Positions 22,605 to 37,545 of a DNA stretch of 64,000 bases are shown here, piece by piece. Positions within the stretch are counted from its first letter, which is position 1. Each line of letters begins with the position of its first letter. This DNA is from Adiantum capillus-veneris (taxonomy: Eukaryota > Streptophyta > Polypodiopsida > Polypodiales > Pteridaceae), in contig CM043964.1 in NCBI GenBank assembly GCA_014529385.2, positions 5,859,997-5,923,996 on the forward strand, read 5' to 3'. The position numbers were made by a program, and so were the translations under genes. The notes under the pieces are model-generated. The model saw nothing but the letters and a program-made list of their open reading frames with translations, did not search any database and was not told the origin of the DNA.

Positions 22605-24240
22605 GTATCCACGAACTCCATCACTTGGTACCACCGCATCCCTTCAAATTTGTGCATCATAAGTCAAATAAGAACCTCTCACCCCAAACCACTTCTCAGA
22701 TAGACCCCTTCAAAAAGAGGATCTCATACCACCTGGGAGCCCAGCTAACAACACCAGAGGTATGTGTTCTGTTTTTGAATCCTCAAAAAGTGAACCAGGC
22801 ATTACTGCCACTCCAATCCAACAACCAAAACCTATGAAGGATTCTTCACAGCCAGAGGCAACCCCAATCAACTTTATTAATGAATTTCAAGAGAATGACA
22901 ACCTTGAATGCAATAGACTATCTCAATCCCCCAGGAACTCTTTATACATATTTATTACTCAGGTAGAGGAAGAAACATTGCCCCACCTTGGGGTAAATCC
23001 TAAGAGGAAAAAAGAAAAGAGCATTGATCCTAACATAGTTTCGATCTCTTATGTCAAACCCCCCAAAACTCATAGGAAATGAGTACTACTATTTCTGGAT
23101 CTTCTCTTAACTGCAAAGGATTTTTTGATCCTGTCAGAGCAGTTAGCTTAAAAAAATGGATCTTTGACTTGAGTCTACAAGTAGACTTCATCTGCATGCA
23201 AGAATTGAAGGCTTCTGGATTTGCCTTGGAAAACAATCTGCTTAAACTCAGTAGACAATTTAAATGGTTTTATACTAACCATTGTGCAGGTAGAGGTGGA
23301 GCTACTATTGGCAATCATAACAAGCATGAGAATGCAATTGTTGAAGTTTAGAGGGGAACTAAAAACAATTGGGTTGCTATCACCCTAAAGGAACCTTTTA
23401 ACTACACTATGGTTAGCCTGTATGCTTCCAACTCCATCTCAGAAAGAGCAAAACTTTGGGAGGAATTAGCTTCTTTAAAAGTTCCCCTCCTAATTATTGG
23501 AGACTTTAATATGGTCACTTCATTGAATGACAAGTTTAAAGCTCTTGGATAGGTCATTCAAGGCATTGAAAAATAAAGTCGGGTCACTTGGCAGACAAAT
23601 TGACCTTAGTGGACTCGTAACAAAAATTTGGTTACACTTGGGTTAATAATCAGCATGGTTCTTGCTTGAGATATGCCAGACTTGATAGATTATACATGTC
23701 AGCCAATCTCCTTCATTATGATTGGCTGGTAAGTTGCAAAACTAACTCTTCCCTTTTCTTATCTGATCACAAACCTCTAGTCTTTGGGTTACATAAAGAT
23801 GAGCAAGTGCTCAAAGCTGGTTGGCCTAACCTTGATAGTTCATTGTTTAAGCTTATTTCAATTAAGTTGAAAGTTAAGAAAATCTTTGAGGAAGCTTTCG
23901 ATCATCAAAGGCATGTTTTTTTATTTTTTTGCTTTGGAAGATGCAATTAAGAACACTCAGAAGAGTCTTACTTTGTTCAGAAAGAAGGCTAAGGAAATAA
24001 GATATGGCAAGAGAATGATGATAACCAAGCAGATTTCTTTGCTTGAATCTAACCCCATTATTATTAATAATAGGTCATCCCTTGAGCTTTTGGATTTGAA
24101 AGGCTAGCTTAGAAAGGAGGAGCTTCTTGAAGCTCAAGGTGCCCTTGCTTGGACCAAGGAGTTTTGGGCTGGTAAAATAGATAAACCTAGTTTTGCAAAG
24201 ATAACCAGGTCTTATTTTTCCAATATTTTCTCTACTTTTC
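22605..24240 (+). pseudogene. LINE-2 fragment: endonuclease and linker
   Basis: A second LINE family, different in sequence from LINE-1. Endonuclease pieces read in order: FFDPVRAVSLKKWIFDLS, VDFICMQELKASGFALEN (23079-23351), then after a stop VPLLIIGDFNMVTSLND, VIQGIEK, then RYARLDRLYMSANLLHYDWL and LFLSDHKPLVFGL (23666-23950). The EN-RT linker follows (NTQKSLTLFRKKAKEIRYGK, ISLLESNP). No RT is present. At least four stops or frame changes occur. Only the region from about 23934 onward is repeated in unit B. Confidence 0.75.
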
Positions 24241-24503
24241 CCTAAAGAAATAAAAGAATCACGAATATTTTAACAAATAACAATGCCTTGATCGTGACCA
24301 TGTGAGGAGAGTTGAGAGGCATAGTTCCACTATGCAAGGATGTTACGACACCTATGCCAATTTTGATATAGTTTATCTTATAAACTATTAAGGGAAGCAT
24401 GATAGCTTTTAAGTTCTAGAATTCACATGTGTCTTCTCTAGACGCCATTTGCATGGGTTTCCCTTGCACAGAATGTGGGGCTCACAATCTGTTTTTGATG
24501 TGT

Positions 24504-24508
<5 letters not shown>

Positions 24509-24549
<41 letters not shown>

Positions 24550-24580
24550 GTGTGTGTGTGTGTGTGCGCGTGCGTGCACG
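24509..24580. repeat. (CT)n-(GT)n microsatellite
   Basis: (CT)n at about 24509-24547 followed by (GT)n. The matching place in unit B (26222-26250) has the (GT)n but no (CT)n, so the (CT) part arose or was lost after the duplication. Confidence 0.9.
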
Positions 24581-24750
24581 TGCGTGCGTGCCATATTGAG
24601 TCATTGACTTACAATCCACCTCCAAAGCGAATGAAGGTGTGCTCAACTCATGTACACACACACACACACCATTGTTCAAGAAAAACCATTTTTCCAAACA
24701 TACAAAATTCCATTCCTTGAATTTGCCAAGAGGAAATTTAAAAACATCAG

Positions 24751-26432
24751 GCACTTAACCTCAAACATTTATACCTTTACTTTATGGTGAGTAGAAAGTC
24801 TTTTAACTTTCCACTGCCACCTCTTTTCATTTATTTTACTTTATATGAAGTAGAAAATCTTTTGACTGTCAACTGCCAAGTCTTTTCATTTCCTGCCATG
24901 TTAGTTACCACGCACTTATGCATTTTAGATCTTTTTTCTTTTTTGCAAAACTCACAATTGTGAGTGTGTTAGATTGAATTAACAAAAAAGAATTATATTT
25001 CCTTCCATGCTCCAACCGAGCCATGGCTATCATATTAGCAAAAAGACCATATATCCTACATCACATCAAGTACATCGACTTAGAGGGAGCCACCCATCCA
25101 TGCAAACTAGGTAGCATAATCTACGAATACATCACCTGATCTGGGAGCCACCCATATACAAAATACCAACTTCAAAGAAAGGGGGGAGCCACCCATATAC
25201 AAAATACCAACTTCGAAGAAAGGGGGGGGGGCTTGAAACTCCATCACCTACAAGATATGGACACCGCACCAAATAGGAAACCCCATCACCTACAAGATAT
25301 GGACACTGCCCCAAATAGAAAGGGGGGAGCCTTGAAGCTCCATCAGCTACAAGATATGGACACCGCACCAATGATAGATTTTTACTGCCACCAAGAAACC
25401 ATCCTCCCATAGCACAAGCCAACATAGATCGATAAAAAAAAAGAGGTCGAAGAGAGCACCGAATACTCCGCAAGCATATCCTTCATCCCTATCAAGGTGG
25501 TGTTTGCCACCAAGGAGGAGGGCAACTCCCACTTGCCCACTTTTCTCCCACTGCGTTGGAAGATGCAACTAAGAACACTCAGAAGAGTCTTACTTTGTTC
25601 AGAAAGAAGGCTAAGGAAATAAGATATGGCAAGAGAATGATGATAACCAAGCAGATTTCTTTGCTTGAATCTAACCCCATTATTATTAATAATAGGTCAT
25701 CCCTTGAGCTTTTGGATTTGAAAGGCTAGCTTAGAAAGGAGGAGCTTCTTGAAGCTCAAGGTGCCCTTGCTTGGACCAAGGAGTTTTGGGCTGGCAAAAT
25801 AGATAAACCTAGTTCTGAAATGTTTGCTTTATTTAAAGAAAAAGTGCAAAGACTTTGTTCCTCTATTGAATGATAAGAATGGCAAGATGCTGCCTCTCAG
25901 AAAGAAAACTTCCAGAGATAACCAGGTCTTATTTTTCCAATATTTTCTCTACTTTTCCCTAAAGAAATAAAAGCATCACGAATATTTTAACAAATAACGA
26001 TGCCTTGATCGTGACCATGCGAAGAGAGTTGAGAGGCATAGTTCCACTATGCAAGGATGTTTGTACCTATGCCAATTTTGATATAGTTTATCTTATAAAC
26101 TATTGAGGGAAACATGATAGCTTTTAAGTTCTAGAATTCACATGTGTCTTCTCTAGAGGCCATTTGCATGGGTTTCCCTTGCACAGAATGTGGGGCTCAC
26201 AATCTGTTTTTGATGTGTAATTCCATGTGTGTGTGTGTGTGTGTGTGCGCACGCGCGCCTACGTGCGTGCAATATTTAGTCATTGACTTACTATCCACCT
26301 CCAAAGCGAATGAAGGTGTGCTCAGCTTGTGTACACACACACACACACACCATTGTTTGCAAAAACCCATTTTTCCAAATATACAAAATTCCTTTCCTTG
26401 AATTTGCCAAGAGGAAATTTTTAAAAATTAGG
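24751..26432 (+). repeat. Segmental duplication, unit B (1.7 kb)
   Basis: Direct repeat of unit A with an internal 1.33-kb deletion joining at about 25557. It carries the LINE-2 EN-RT linker again (25557-25917) and a variant of the G-rich minisatellite. The join between A and B at 24750/24751 is abrupt, as expected for a tandem duplication. Confidence 0.85.
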
Positions 26433-26570
26433 CTCTTTATTTTGTTTTTACACTATTTTTCTCTATTTTGGGGTGGAATTTCTCCTTTTCCCCTTACGCT
26501 CAACCGGCATAACGATATTAAGTTGAGACACATTTTTTTCCAAACACTAACACACACACACCATTGTTCA

Positions 26571-30262
<3,692 letters not shown>

Positions 30263-30264
<2 letters not shown>

Positions 30265-30828
30265 GATGCTATAGGTCGTTACTACTAAAAAAATCGATGA
30301 CTTCAAGGGAATGCGTAGCTACATGTGATGCTTGGAGTAGGAAGGATGATCGAGCAGCGAGGATGGTGGGGTAGTAGTCCTTGCAAGTTCTTGAGAATTG
30401 GACATGTGGGTGCTCTCTTTGGCCTCAAAAAAATTAAGAGGCTTCATATATAGTATAGATGTTGTTGTGTGTGTAGTGTATGATTTAAGAGATGATGATG
30501 TGATCATTGAAACACAAGGAAAATTGAAGAAGTGTCCCATAGAAGAGCAAGCCGATGGTGACAAAGACAAGCAATCTCATTTCAAACAGTGTTTATCCTC
30601 AAACAAATTGAAGGAGCTAGAGTTATTCGTCACTGTTGGTATAGGTATAGTGATATTGATGTCAACCTAATGCAAAAACTTGAGCTAGTAGGTGGTGCCA
30701 ATTTTTTTTTAAGGTGCTTATTAAGGGGAATCTCAATGGATTCCCTTATGTGGCTTTAAGGGAAAAAGGGAGAAGATGATATGTGGGTGGAGAGAGAGAG
30801 AGAGAGAGAGAGAGATGTAGATAGATAG
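30263..30828. other. Unassigned sequence with 90-aa ORF
   Basis: The plus ORF 30398-30670 (MDMWVLSLASKKLRGFIYSIDVV...) has no recognised domain, no neighbour context and no codon evidence, so I do not call it a gene. It is followed by (GA)n at about 30790-30815. Confidence 0.4.
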
Positions 30829-31044
30829 ATAGATAGTTCTATTATCGTCCTGGGAGGTCAAATATGACCTATGGGACCAAATGAACATGTCACGTGGTGT
30901 GAGTGGAGTTCATAAGTGATTCTCGATGCTCAAAAATGGCTGAAATGAGCGTCGCAATAGAGAGTCCACATCGTGGTTGGGAGAGGAAGGTATGTAGGGA
31001 GAGCTCATGGCTGAATATATGGGGAAAAGAGGACCTATGTGGTC

Positions 31045-31050
<6 letters not shown>
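30829..31050 (-). mobile_element. LINE-1 copy 4, 3'-end fragment flanked by (GA)n
   Basis: On the minus strand this is the last roughly 215 bp of LINE-1, from TTTTGACCACATAGGTCCTC to the common 3' terminus at about 30832. It is bounded on the 3' side by (ATAG)n/(GA)n (30790-30832) and on the 5' side by (GA)n (31048-31075). A 5'-truncated insert with (CT)n on both sides is what insertion into a (CT)n tract would leave. Confidence 0.85.
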
Positions 31051-31076
<26 letters not shown>

Positions 31077-31163
31077 CCATGCTTTGTACAAAGGTGACAT
31101 TGACTGCTACGTGGGACATAGAGTTGAGGAAGATAGAGAAAATTTTCCCTTGTGGAAACACGC

Positions 31164-32308
31164 TGTGAGCGGGATGAAAACACACACAGCGCCTCTATAA
31201 CGACCCGACACACACTCTTGGGAAGATACACACACACACTATGGGGCACCACTCGACTTACACAACACACCTGGCCGAGACAGGGAACACATCTCTGGAG
31301 TGAGAGGAGAGAGACTATCCACTTGCCCACTCCACACAGACACACACACACACACACACACCCAAAAAACTCAGCTCAAAAGAGGAGAATTTCTGATGTT
31401 TACATACAATTGAGCTTGGGCCAACACCAATGGGGCAAACAGCTCACACAATATGGGTACAAGATACCAGATACAATCACAAATTGGAGAAGAAGCTTCA
31501 CTCACCGGAGAAGATTACACAGAAAAACAGCAGAAAAAGAGTGAGGAATTTGGCAAAATGGACAGCGCCATCGCGTCCGGAACGGCCCAAGACCCCACTC
31601 TACAATGTCAAAGTGCTCAAATCCGACCTCGGATGAGCAGTTTACGGCCAAAACAGGCTCCAAAAACCCAAAAAACACACCTGCGGCTGTTCCTCCTCTC
31701 TTCTCCACGTTTTTTCTGGTCTTCTCTCTGTTTTTTCAGTTCCCACACTTAGCCTTCTTAGTTGGGCACCCTTGGCCTTTTAGATGACCTCAAACGGACC
31801 CCGAACAGGCCAAAAACTGACCTCGCAGTGCATAGTTGTCACCTTTTTGCATCATTCGCACACCTGGCACTCAGCTTTTTTTCCAATAATGCATCTCGCC
31901 ACCACGTGAAGTGGCCCCAAAAAAAATGTCCTCATGATGACCTTTCTACATAATTCTCACAAGCAAACACCCACGTTGTGTCCGTCCTCATCTGCGTGCA
32001 AATATTGACCTCGTTCGCCCTCCTGACGCCACTAGATGCCATCTGACGCACCTGCTGACCTCACGTCGTCGGCCCGTGGATAGCTTCCTCGAGAAGTTTT
32101 ACGCGCTATAAACTCCTCATTATTGTAGAAAAAACATACTGGTACTGGTGATAGTGAAAATCGATGCACTATGTACATGGTGTCCTACCTGTACACATGT
32201 GGGCCCCACGTAACCACCTGGCTCTGGAAAATGGGCAATCGTTTATTCGATGCACCATGCATGTATATGTACATATGCGCAATCCCTTGCTCCAAAAAAC
32301 TCCTGACA
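31164..32308 (-). repeat. 3' LTR of TR-GAG-like element
   Basis: Starts TGTGAGCGGGATG and ends CTCCTGACA on the plus strand. Same length as its partner. ORFs inside (for example 31152-31544) appear in both LTRs and are not taken as genes. Confidence 0.95.
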
Positions 32309-32314
32309 TAATTT

Positions 32315-32325
32315 GCCCACCCCCT
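32315..32325 (-). promoter_or_regulatory. Candidate polypurine tract
   Basis: The minus strand reads AGGGGGTGGGC, 6 bp upstream of the 3' LTR. The 6-bp gap is unusual, because most PPTs abut the LTR. Confidence 0.5.
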
Positions 32326-32361
32326 AGCCTGCTAGAGCATTCATGCTCAGCAGCAACAACA

Positions 32362-34662
32362 CTAGTAGATACTCATTCCACCTGGATCCCACACAAAAAC
32401 ACTTTGCATTCCCTGCATCAAAAACTTAATCAAGCTTCCACCTGGTTCCCAAGGAAAACCTGTAGAGATTCCATTTATCAACCTCCCATCAAGAAAATCA
32501 TCAATTACTTTGGCATAGACCTGCATGTGCAAATATATGTCCTTCTCCATAGCTGAGAGGTCTTCACTGATCATTTGTGTCATCAATTCTTTCTTCTTTG
32601 ACAATTCGACCTTGGTTTGCATCAGCCCTTCAATCACTTCATAAGGCCCTTCACTTTCATCTTCAACCTCATTCGCAAATGCAACTAAACCAATCTCCTG
32701 GATTTCTTTGTCCATCAAAAGAAATGCAACATCAGCATCCTCATCACTGCTGGTAGTGCTATCACTGTCCTCATCTGTCACCGTGGAAGAGTCTTCATCA
32801 CTAGACTCATCCTCATCTTCATAAAGCTCCTCTAATCGTTTCCTTGTGTCCATATTATAAAGCTTCTTGGTACCTGTCTTTCCATAGAGGCTAATTGTAC
32901 CATGTCGCCAATCTTGAACAGCTCCCACTGCACGTAACCATGGTCTGCCCAGTATAATAGGATATGCTCCCAACCCTGCTGGCATCACATGAAAATCAAC
33001 CACTGCCTTTGCATCATATGCCTCCACTTCTAAGCTCTTTACAACACCCAAGCATTTTACTTTTTGATGGTTTGCCAATCTGATCCGAAAACCTGACACC
33101 CCAGCCACTGTGAGACCCATCTTCTCAACGCATGAGTGTGTTATGACGCATATTTGGGCTCTGCCATCCACATAACCTTGTCCCAAATTTTTCCTTTTAT
33201 GCCACACATCTACTATTGGACAAATGTCTGGTAGCTCGTCCATTGCCAACACCTTCACTGAACCTCTCTCTGGCTCTTTCTCCATTGGGTTAACCATCCT
33301 CTTCCACTGTCGCTTTAGCTTAGGCACCATCTCTATAAGCTGCCCAAAAGTAACATCTGCCTTCCTGCTCGTCAGATCCTCCTTCAAGTCATAGCTTAAT
33401 TGCCCATCCCCTAGTGGAAAATCTGAAACATGAAACTTTCGACGAGCTCTCCTTTTCCTCTTGGCCTTGACATCCTCGCCTTCATGGCTCTTTCCTTTCT
33501 TCTTACTAGGACCTGGGGCACTTCTTCCTTCCTTTTCCTCTGTGGTCCTCTTTCCAATAGGCATCACTAATGTATCCTCTAGCTTTGATGCCTTCTCCAA
33601 GGTGACTACACTTAGCACTTTTGTCTTTCCCTTTTCCTCCTGGGTCAGTCCACTGGTTCCTTCGTCTCCCTTAATTTCGATGCCATAATCATTTGATCTA
33701 GTTAGCACCTGTCTTGGCAATGGATACATGTCTCCCCCCATCCTTGGTGGCTTATCACATTGCGGGCTGATGTGACCCAACTCTCCGCAATTATAACATG
33801 TGGGCGTCTGCCTCCAAAACCTACTATTACTTTGTCCAGCACCATTCCTAGGTCTTTCTTCACCTCCTGGCTGATTTGCAAACCGCCCTCGACCTCGATT
33901 ATTTCCCACTTGACCTAGCATGTTTAGGCTGAGATTCTTCATCAGATCAACCACTTGCCTCATGTCTTGCCTTAGGCCATCATCTTGCACTGCTGTAGTG
34001 ACCACTGCTGGCATAACCTGAGTAGTAACAGGAACCACTGGTTCATGATGAACCCCTGACATGCGCCCTTGTAAAGACTCTATAGGCTGAAATTCAGACC
34101 TCATTGGCAAAGACTCCACCCCTAACTGGCTCATTTTCCTCAGCTTCCACTCTTTGTTCCTTGCTACCTCTAGTGCATCTTCATATGTCCTAGGCTTCTT
34201 TAGCTCCACTCTCCAACGTATATTCTCCCAAAGACCAGCCAAGAACCTGTCCTTCTTCATCATGTCAGGTGGGGGTACCTGTGGTGCTAAAGCCTTGCAC
34301 ATTCGCTCCCATGCCAATGAAAACTTACGTATGTACGCATCTACTGGCTCACCTTCCTTTTGCACCAAAGCCTGTACTTCTTGCCACACTTTGTCAGGGT
34401 CTTCTATCTTCACAAACTCCACTTCCAATCCATGCCTTAGATTGTCCCAACTCAATCTTATAGGTGGATCAGCCATACGCAACTCCTCTTCAAATGCTTT
34501 GGACCAAGCTCGTGCATCACTCTTCAAACAAATTTGGAGAAGGCGTAACATTTGCGTAGGGTCATGAATCTGGTTGCTAATGCAGGCAACCTCCATCTTT
34601 TCCAAAAATTCTTCCACATCTTCATCACTTCTTCCATGAAACTCGGGATAAGAGAAAGCCAT
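32362..34662 (-). CDS. Gag with retropepsin-like domain (766 aa, uninterrupted)
   Basis: The start at 34662 is preferred over the upstream Met at 34719 because GCCATGGC is a good initiation context and the following MAFSYPEFHGRSDEDVEEFL is typical of Retrotrans_gag. The capsid-like domain spans about residues 1-175 (WENIRWRVELKKPRTYEDAL). A CCHC knuckle (CYNCGELGHISPQC) is at about 289-302, then a basic stretch (KKKGKSHEGEDVKAKRKRRA), then a protease-like domain at about 475-620 with GYVDGRAQICVITHSC and PIILGRPWLRAVGAV, then an acidic Asp/Ser-rich tail. The usual D-S/T/G-G triad reads D-G-R, so proteolysis is doubtful. Gag would form particles that package this RNA, with RT and integrase supplied in trans. 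No internal stop in 2.3 kb. Confidence 0.88.
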   Translation of the reverse strand: MAFSYPEFHGRSDEDVEEFLEKMEVACISNQIHDPTQMLRLLQICLKSDARAWSKAFEEELRMADPPIRLSWDNLRHGLEVEFVKIEDPDKVWQEVQALVQKEGEPVDAYIRKFSLAWERMCKALAPQVPPPDMMKKDRFLAGLWENIRWRVELKKPRTYEDALEVARNKEWKLRKMSQLGVESLPMRSEFQPIESLQGRMSGVHHEPVVPVTTQVMPAVVTTAVQDDGLRQDMRQVVDLMKNLSLNMLGQVGNNRGRGRFANQPGGEERPRNGAGQSNSRFWRQTPTCYNCGELGHISPQCDKPPRMGGDMYPLPRQVLTRSNDYGIEIKGDEGTSGLTQEEKGKTKVLSVVTLEKASKLEDTLVMPIGKRTTEEKEGRSAPGPSKKKGKSHEGEDVKAKRKRRARRKFHVSDFPLGDGQLSYDLKEDLTSRKADVTFGQLIEMVPKLKRQWKRMVNPMEKEPERGSVKVLAMDELPDICPIVDVWHKRKNLGQGYVDGRAQICVITHSCVEKMGLTVAGVSGFRIRLANHQKVKCLGVVKSLEVEAYDAKAVVDFHVMPAGLGAYPIILGRPWLRAVGAVQDWRHGTISLYGKTGTKKLYNMDTRKRLEELYEDEDESSDEDSSTVTDEDSDSTTSSDEDADVAFLLMDKEIQEIGLVAFANEVEDESEGPYEVIEGLMQTKVELSKKKELMTQMISEDLSAMEKDIYLHMQVYAKVIDDFLDGRLINGISTGFPWEPGGSLIKFLMQGMQSVFVWDPGGMSIY

Positions 34663-35589
34663 GGCTACCCAAATTATGATGCTTTGAGAACCCCTTCGAA
34701 CACACGTGCAAGAACCCAAAACTTTTCACTTCCCAATCCCTAGAAACTTCAATGGAGCTCAACTTTAGATAAGGACAAACACATGCACATCAAATGAGTT
34801 TTCATAGTTGATCATCGGAATGACAACAGGCAAAGGACATTCCAGGATCTCTCTCAATCTTCTTGGCCCAAACATAAAGACTATGCGCTGCTGGAAAAAG
34901 ATCTTCCTGGACACATGAACATTAATCTGAATTCTTTGCGTTAAATGAAAAGGAGTGAACTGAGGGCCATTTTGATCATCCATTAAAGCCAACCATGAAG
35001 CTCCCAAGAAGGCACACCTGACTCAACCTCTGATTTTGCCAAAATTTCAGCAGCATAACAGCATAAATGGCTCAAAATACCAAAAAACCAGCCATCATAA
35101 CTTGGGAAAATTTCGACAGAGTTTCCCCAGAAGTAGAGCAGTAGGAACCCAAAATATAGACTGTCTATGTATGCATAAACTGTCAACAATAGAACCCGAG
35201 CATCAAGTAGGACTCACTAGTACATAGCCTATGGCGAGGTCACGAAAAGGGTGCTCCAGCTACCTGTATCACCGAAAGGATCTCCACATTTGAGAATCCC
35301 CCAGCTCAATAAAAACCTCACGCTATCGACCCTCACACGAAAGCTAATGCAAATCGCGTATAGTCAAGTCTCAGAAATGACTATCTTCCAGACCAAGTCT
35401 CAGAAATGGCTGGGACTGCCAAATAAAACCATATATGGCTCCACAAAGGCGTACAATGGCAGTTTCCACAAGTAACGTACAATCCAACAGACAATGCGCT
35501 CAAATAGGCGCCAAGTGATGCATTCCCACAACAACTGCAAGTGACATCACTGCTAGTATATCACTGTACTCCAGCTACCTGTACCTGTG

Positions 35590-35722
35590 TGAATCACCTG
35601 TACTTGTACCTGTACCTGTACCTGTACCTGTAACCGTAACCTGTAACCTGCAACCTCGAACCTGTAATCCCGAACCTGTAATCCCGAACCTGTAATCCCG
35701 AAGCTCGAAGCTCGAAGCAGAA
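35590..35722 (-). repeat. Short tandem repeats in the 5' leader of the TR-GAG-like element
   Basis: About five copies of the hexamer ACCTGT run at 35594-35632, then variant units, then three copies of the 14-mer CGAACCTGTAATCC (35656-35700), then GAAGCTC repeats. The array lies between PBS and gag, where packaging signals usually sit. Confidence 0.88.
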
Positions 35723-35737
35723 GGTACTCGAAGAAGA

Positions 35738-35755
35738 TCCTCGGTGGGGGCGCCA
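35738..35755 (-). promoter_or_regulatory. Primer binding site of TR-GAG-like element
   Basis: The minus strand reads TGGCGCCCCCACCGAGGA, 6 bp after the LTR end. It begins TGG, as expected for pairing to the tRNA CCA end; I cannot name the tRNA. Confidence 0.7.
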
Positions 35756-35761
35756 AAAGAA

Positions 35762-36906
35762 TGTGAGCGGGATGAAAACACACACAGCGCCTCTATAATG
35801 ACCCGACACACACTCTTGGGAAGATACACACACACACTATGGGGCACCACTCGACTTACACAACACACCTGGCCGAGACAGGGAACACATCTCTGGAGTG
35901 AGAGGAGAGAGACTATCCACTTGCCCACTCCACACAGACACAGACACACACACACACACCCAAAAAACTCAGCTCAAAAGAGGAGAATTTCTGATGTTTA
36001 CATACAATTGAGCTTGGGCCAACACCAATGGGGCAAACAGCTCACACAATATGGGTACAAGATACCAGATACAATCACAAATTGGAGAAGAAGCTTCACT
36101 CACCGGAGAAGATTACACAGAAAAACAGCAGAAAAAGAGTGAGGAATTTGGCAAAATGGACAGCGCCATCGCGTCCGGAACGGCCCAAGACCCCACTCTA
36201 CAATGTCAAAGTGCTCAAATCCGACCTCGGATGAGCAGTTTACGGCCAAAACAGGCTCCAAAAACCCAAAAAACACACCTGTGGCTGTTCCTCCTCTCTT
36301 CTCCACGTTTTTTCTGGTCTTCTCTCTGTTTTTTCAGTTCCCACACTTAGCCTTCTTAGTTGGGCACCCTTGGCCTTTTAGATGACCTCAAACGGACCCC
36401 GAACAGGCCGAAAACTGACCTCGCAATGCATAGTTGTCACCTTTTTGCATCATTCGCACACCTGGCACTCAGCTTTTTTTCCAATAATGCATCTCGCCAC
36501 CACGTGAAGTGGCCCCAAAAAAAAGGTCCTCATGATGACCTTTCTGCATAATTCTCACAAGCAAACACCCACGTTGTGTCCGTCCTCATCTGCGTGCAAA
36601 TATTGACCTCGTTCGCCCTCCTGACGCCACTAGATGCCATCTGACGCACCTGCTGACCTCACGTCGTCGGCCCGCGGATAGCTTCCTCGAGAAGTTTTAC
36701 GCGCTATAAACTCCTCATTATTGTAGAAAAAACATACTGGTACTGGTGATAGTGAAAATCGATGCACTATGTACATGGTGTCCTACCTGTACACATGTGG
36801 GCCCCACGTAACCACCTGGCTCTGGAAAATGGGCAATCGTTTATTCGATGCACCATGCATGTATATGTACATATGCGCAATCCCTTGCTCCAAAAAACTC
36901 CTGACA
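35762..36906 (-). repeat. 5' LTR of TR-GAG-like element
   Basis: Partner of 31164-32308, same 1145-bp length and roughly 99% identity by eye. Confidence 0.95.
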
Positions 36907-36910
36907 ACGC

Positions 36911-37198
36911 GAGAATGATTTTATGTGTCAGCAACAGGATGTAGAGTCGTAGCCGAAAGGTGATTTTTTTGCTTGTGGTATGCGGCATCATGACCTAGAA
37001 TATTTTTTAATGGTGCGATGGATGCTCCCTTGCAAGGAAGCAAGGCACGGTGAAGCGATTGTTGCAGGTAGGGCTGAGGAACGAGGTAAGGCAATTGGGG
37101 ATAGGATACAACGATGGCAATCGTTGCAGATTGGGTCTCAAAGACAGAGAAGGGAACCCCAAGTCAAAGGGGGGGGGAGAGAGAGAGAGAGAGACAGA

Positions 37199-37242
<44 letters not shown>

Positions 37243-37390
37243 GAGATGGGGTGTCTCAATGTAGACCCGGGGAAACATGGGCCAATGCCATTTTCAGAGT
37301 AGGGTGAAGGTGCGAAGAGTCAAATATGTTCTATCTGAGTGCGAATGCACATGGGCATGGAGAGATAGAGGCAAACATGGCATGCAATGC

Positions 37391-37479
<89 letters not shown>

Positions 37480-37493
37480 CAAGAGAGAGAGCG

Positions 37494-37540
<47 letters not shown>
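36911..37540. other. Pre-insertion flank and long (GA)n tracts
   Basis: The first 270 bp show nothing I recognise. Interrupted (GA)n occupies about 37178-37247, 37396-37478 and 37497-37541; the last runs directly into the 3' end of LINE-1 copy 3. Arg-Glu and Ser-Leu ORFs here are repeat artefacts. Confidence 0.85.

Positions 37541-37545
<5 letters not shown>

Larger units (their letters stand above)
21842..24750 (+). repeat. Segmental duplication, unit A (2.9 kb)
   Basis: Begins CTAACCTCAAACATTTATACC and is repeated directly downstream as unit B (24751-26432). The two share high similarity over 21842-22604 / 24751-25557 and over 23934-24750 / 25557-26432. Unit B lacks about 1.33 kb of unit A (22605-23933), and unit A lacks about 105 bp present in B (near 25815-25917). 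Confidence 0.85.
31164..36906 (-). mobile_element. TR-GAG-like LTR retrotransposon (gag-protease only), young
   Basis: The two LTRs are 1145 bp each (31164-32308 and 35762-36906). They differ by only about eight substitutions by eye, nearly all transitions, so the insertion is recent. The flanks share ACGC (31160-31163, 36907-36910) as a 4-bp target-site duplication. The internal region (3453 bp) has a PBS, one Gag-protease ORF and a purine-rich stretch before the 3' LTR. RT, RNase H and integrase are absent, so it must use enzymes from a helper. This architecture matches the TR-GAG class of plant non-autonomous elements. Confidence 0.92.

Noticed and set aside
22605-24240. Treating this endonuclease fragment as another LINE-1 copy
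   Set aside because: Its endonuclease blocks (ARLDRLYMSANLL, IIGDFNMV) differ clearly from LINE-1 (VIDYMLF, VFGDMNART), so it is a separate family.
30398-30670. 90-aa plus-strand ORF as a host gene
   Set aside because: Low complexity of support: no domain, no intron or promoter signals, between microsatellites.
31152-31787. Plus-strand ORFs repeated at 35744-36385
   Set aside because: They lie inside the two LTRs of one element and are duplicated because the LTRs are; no known domain.
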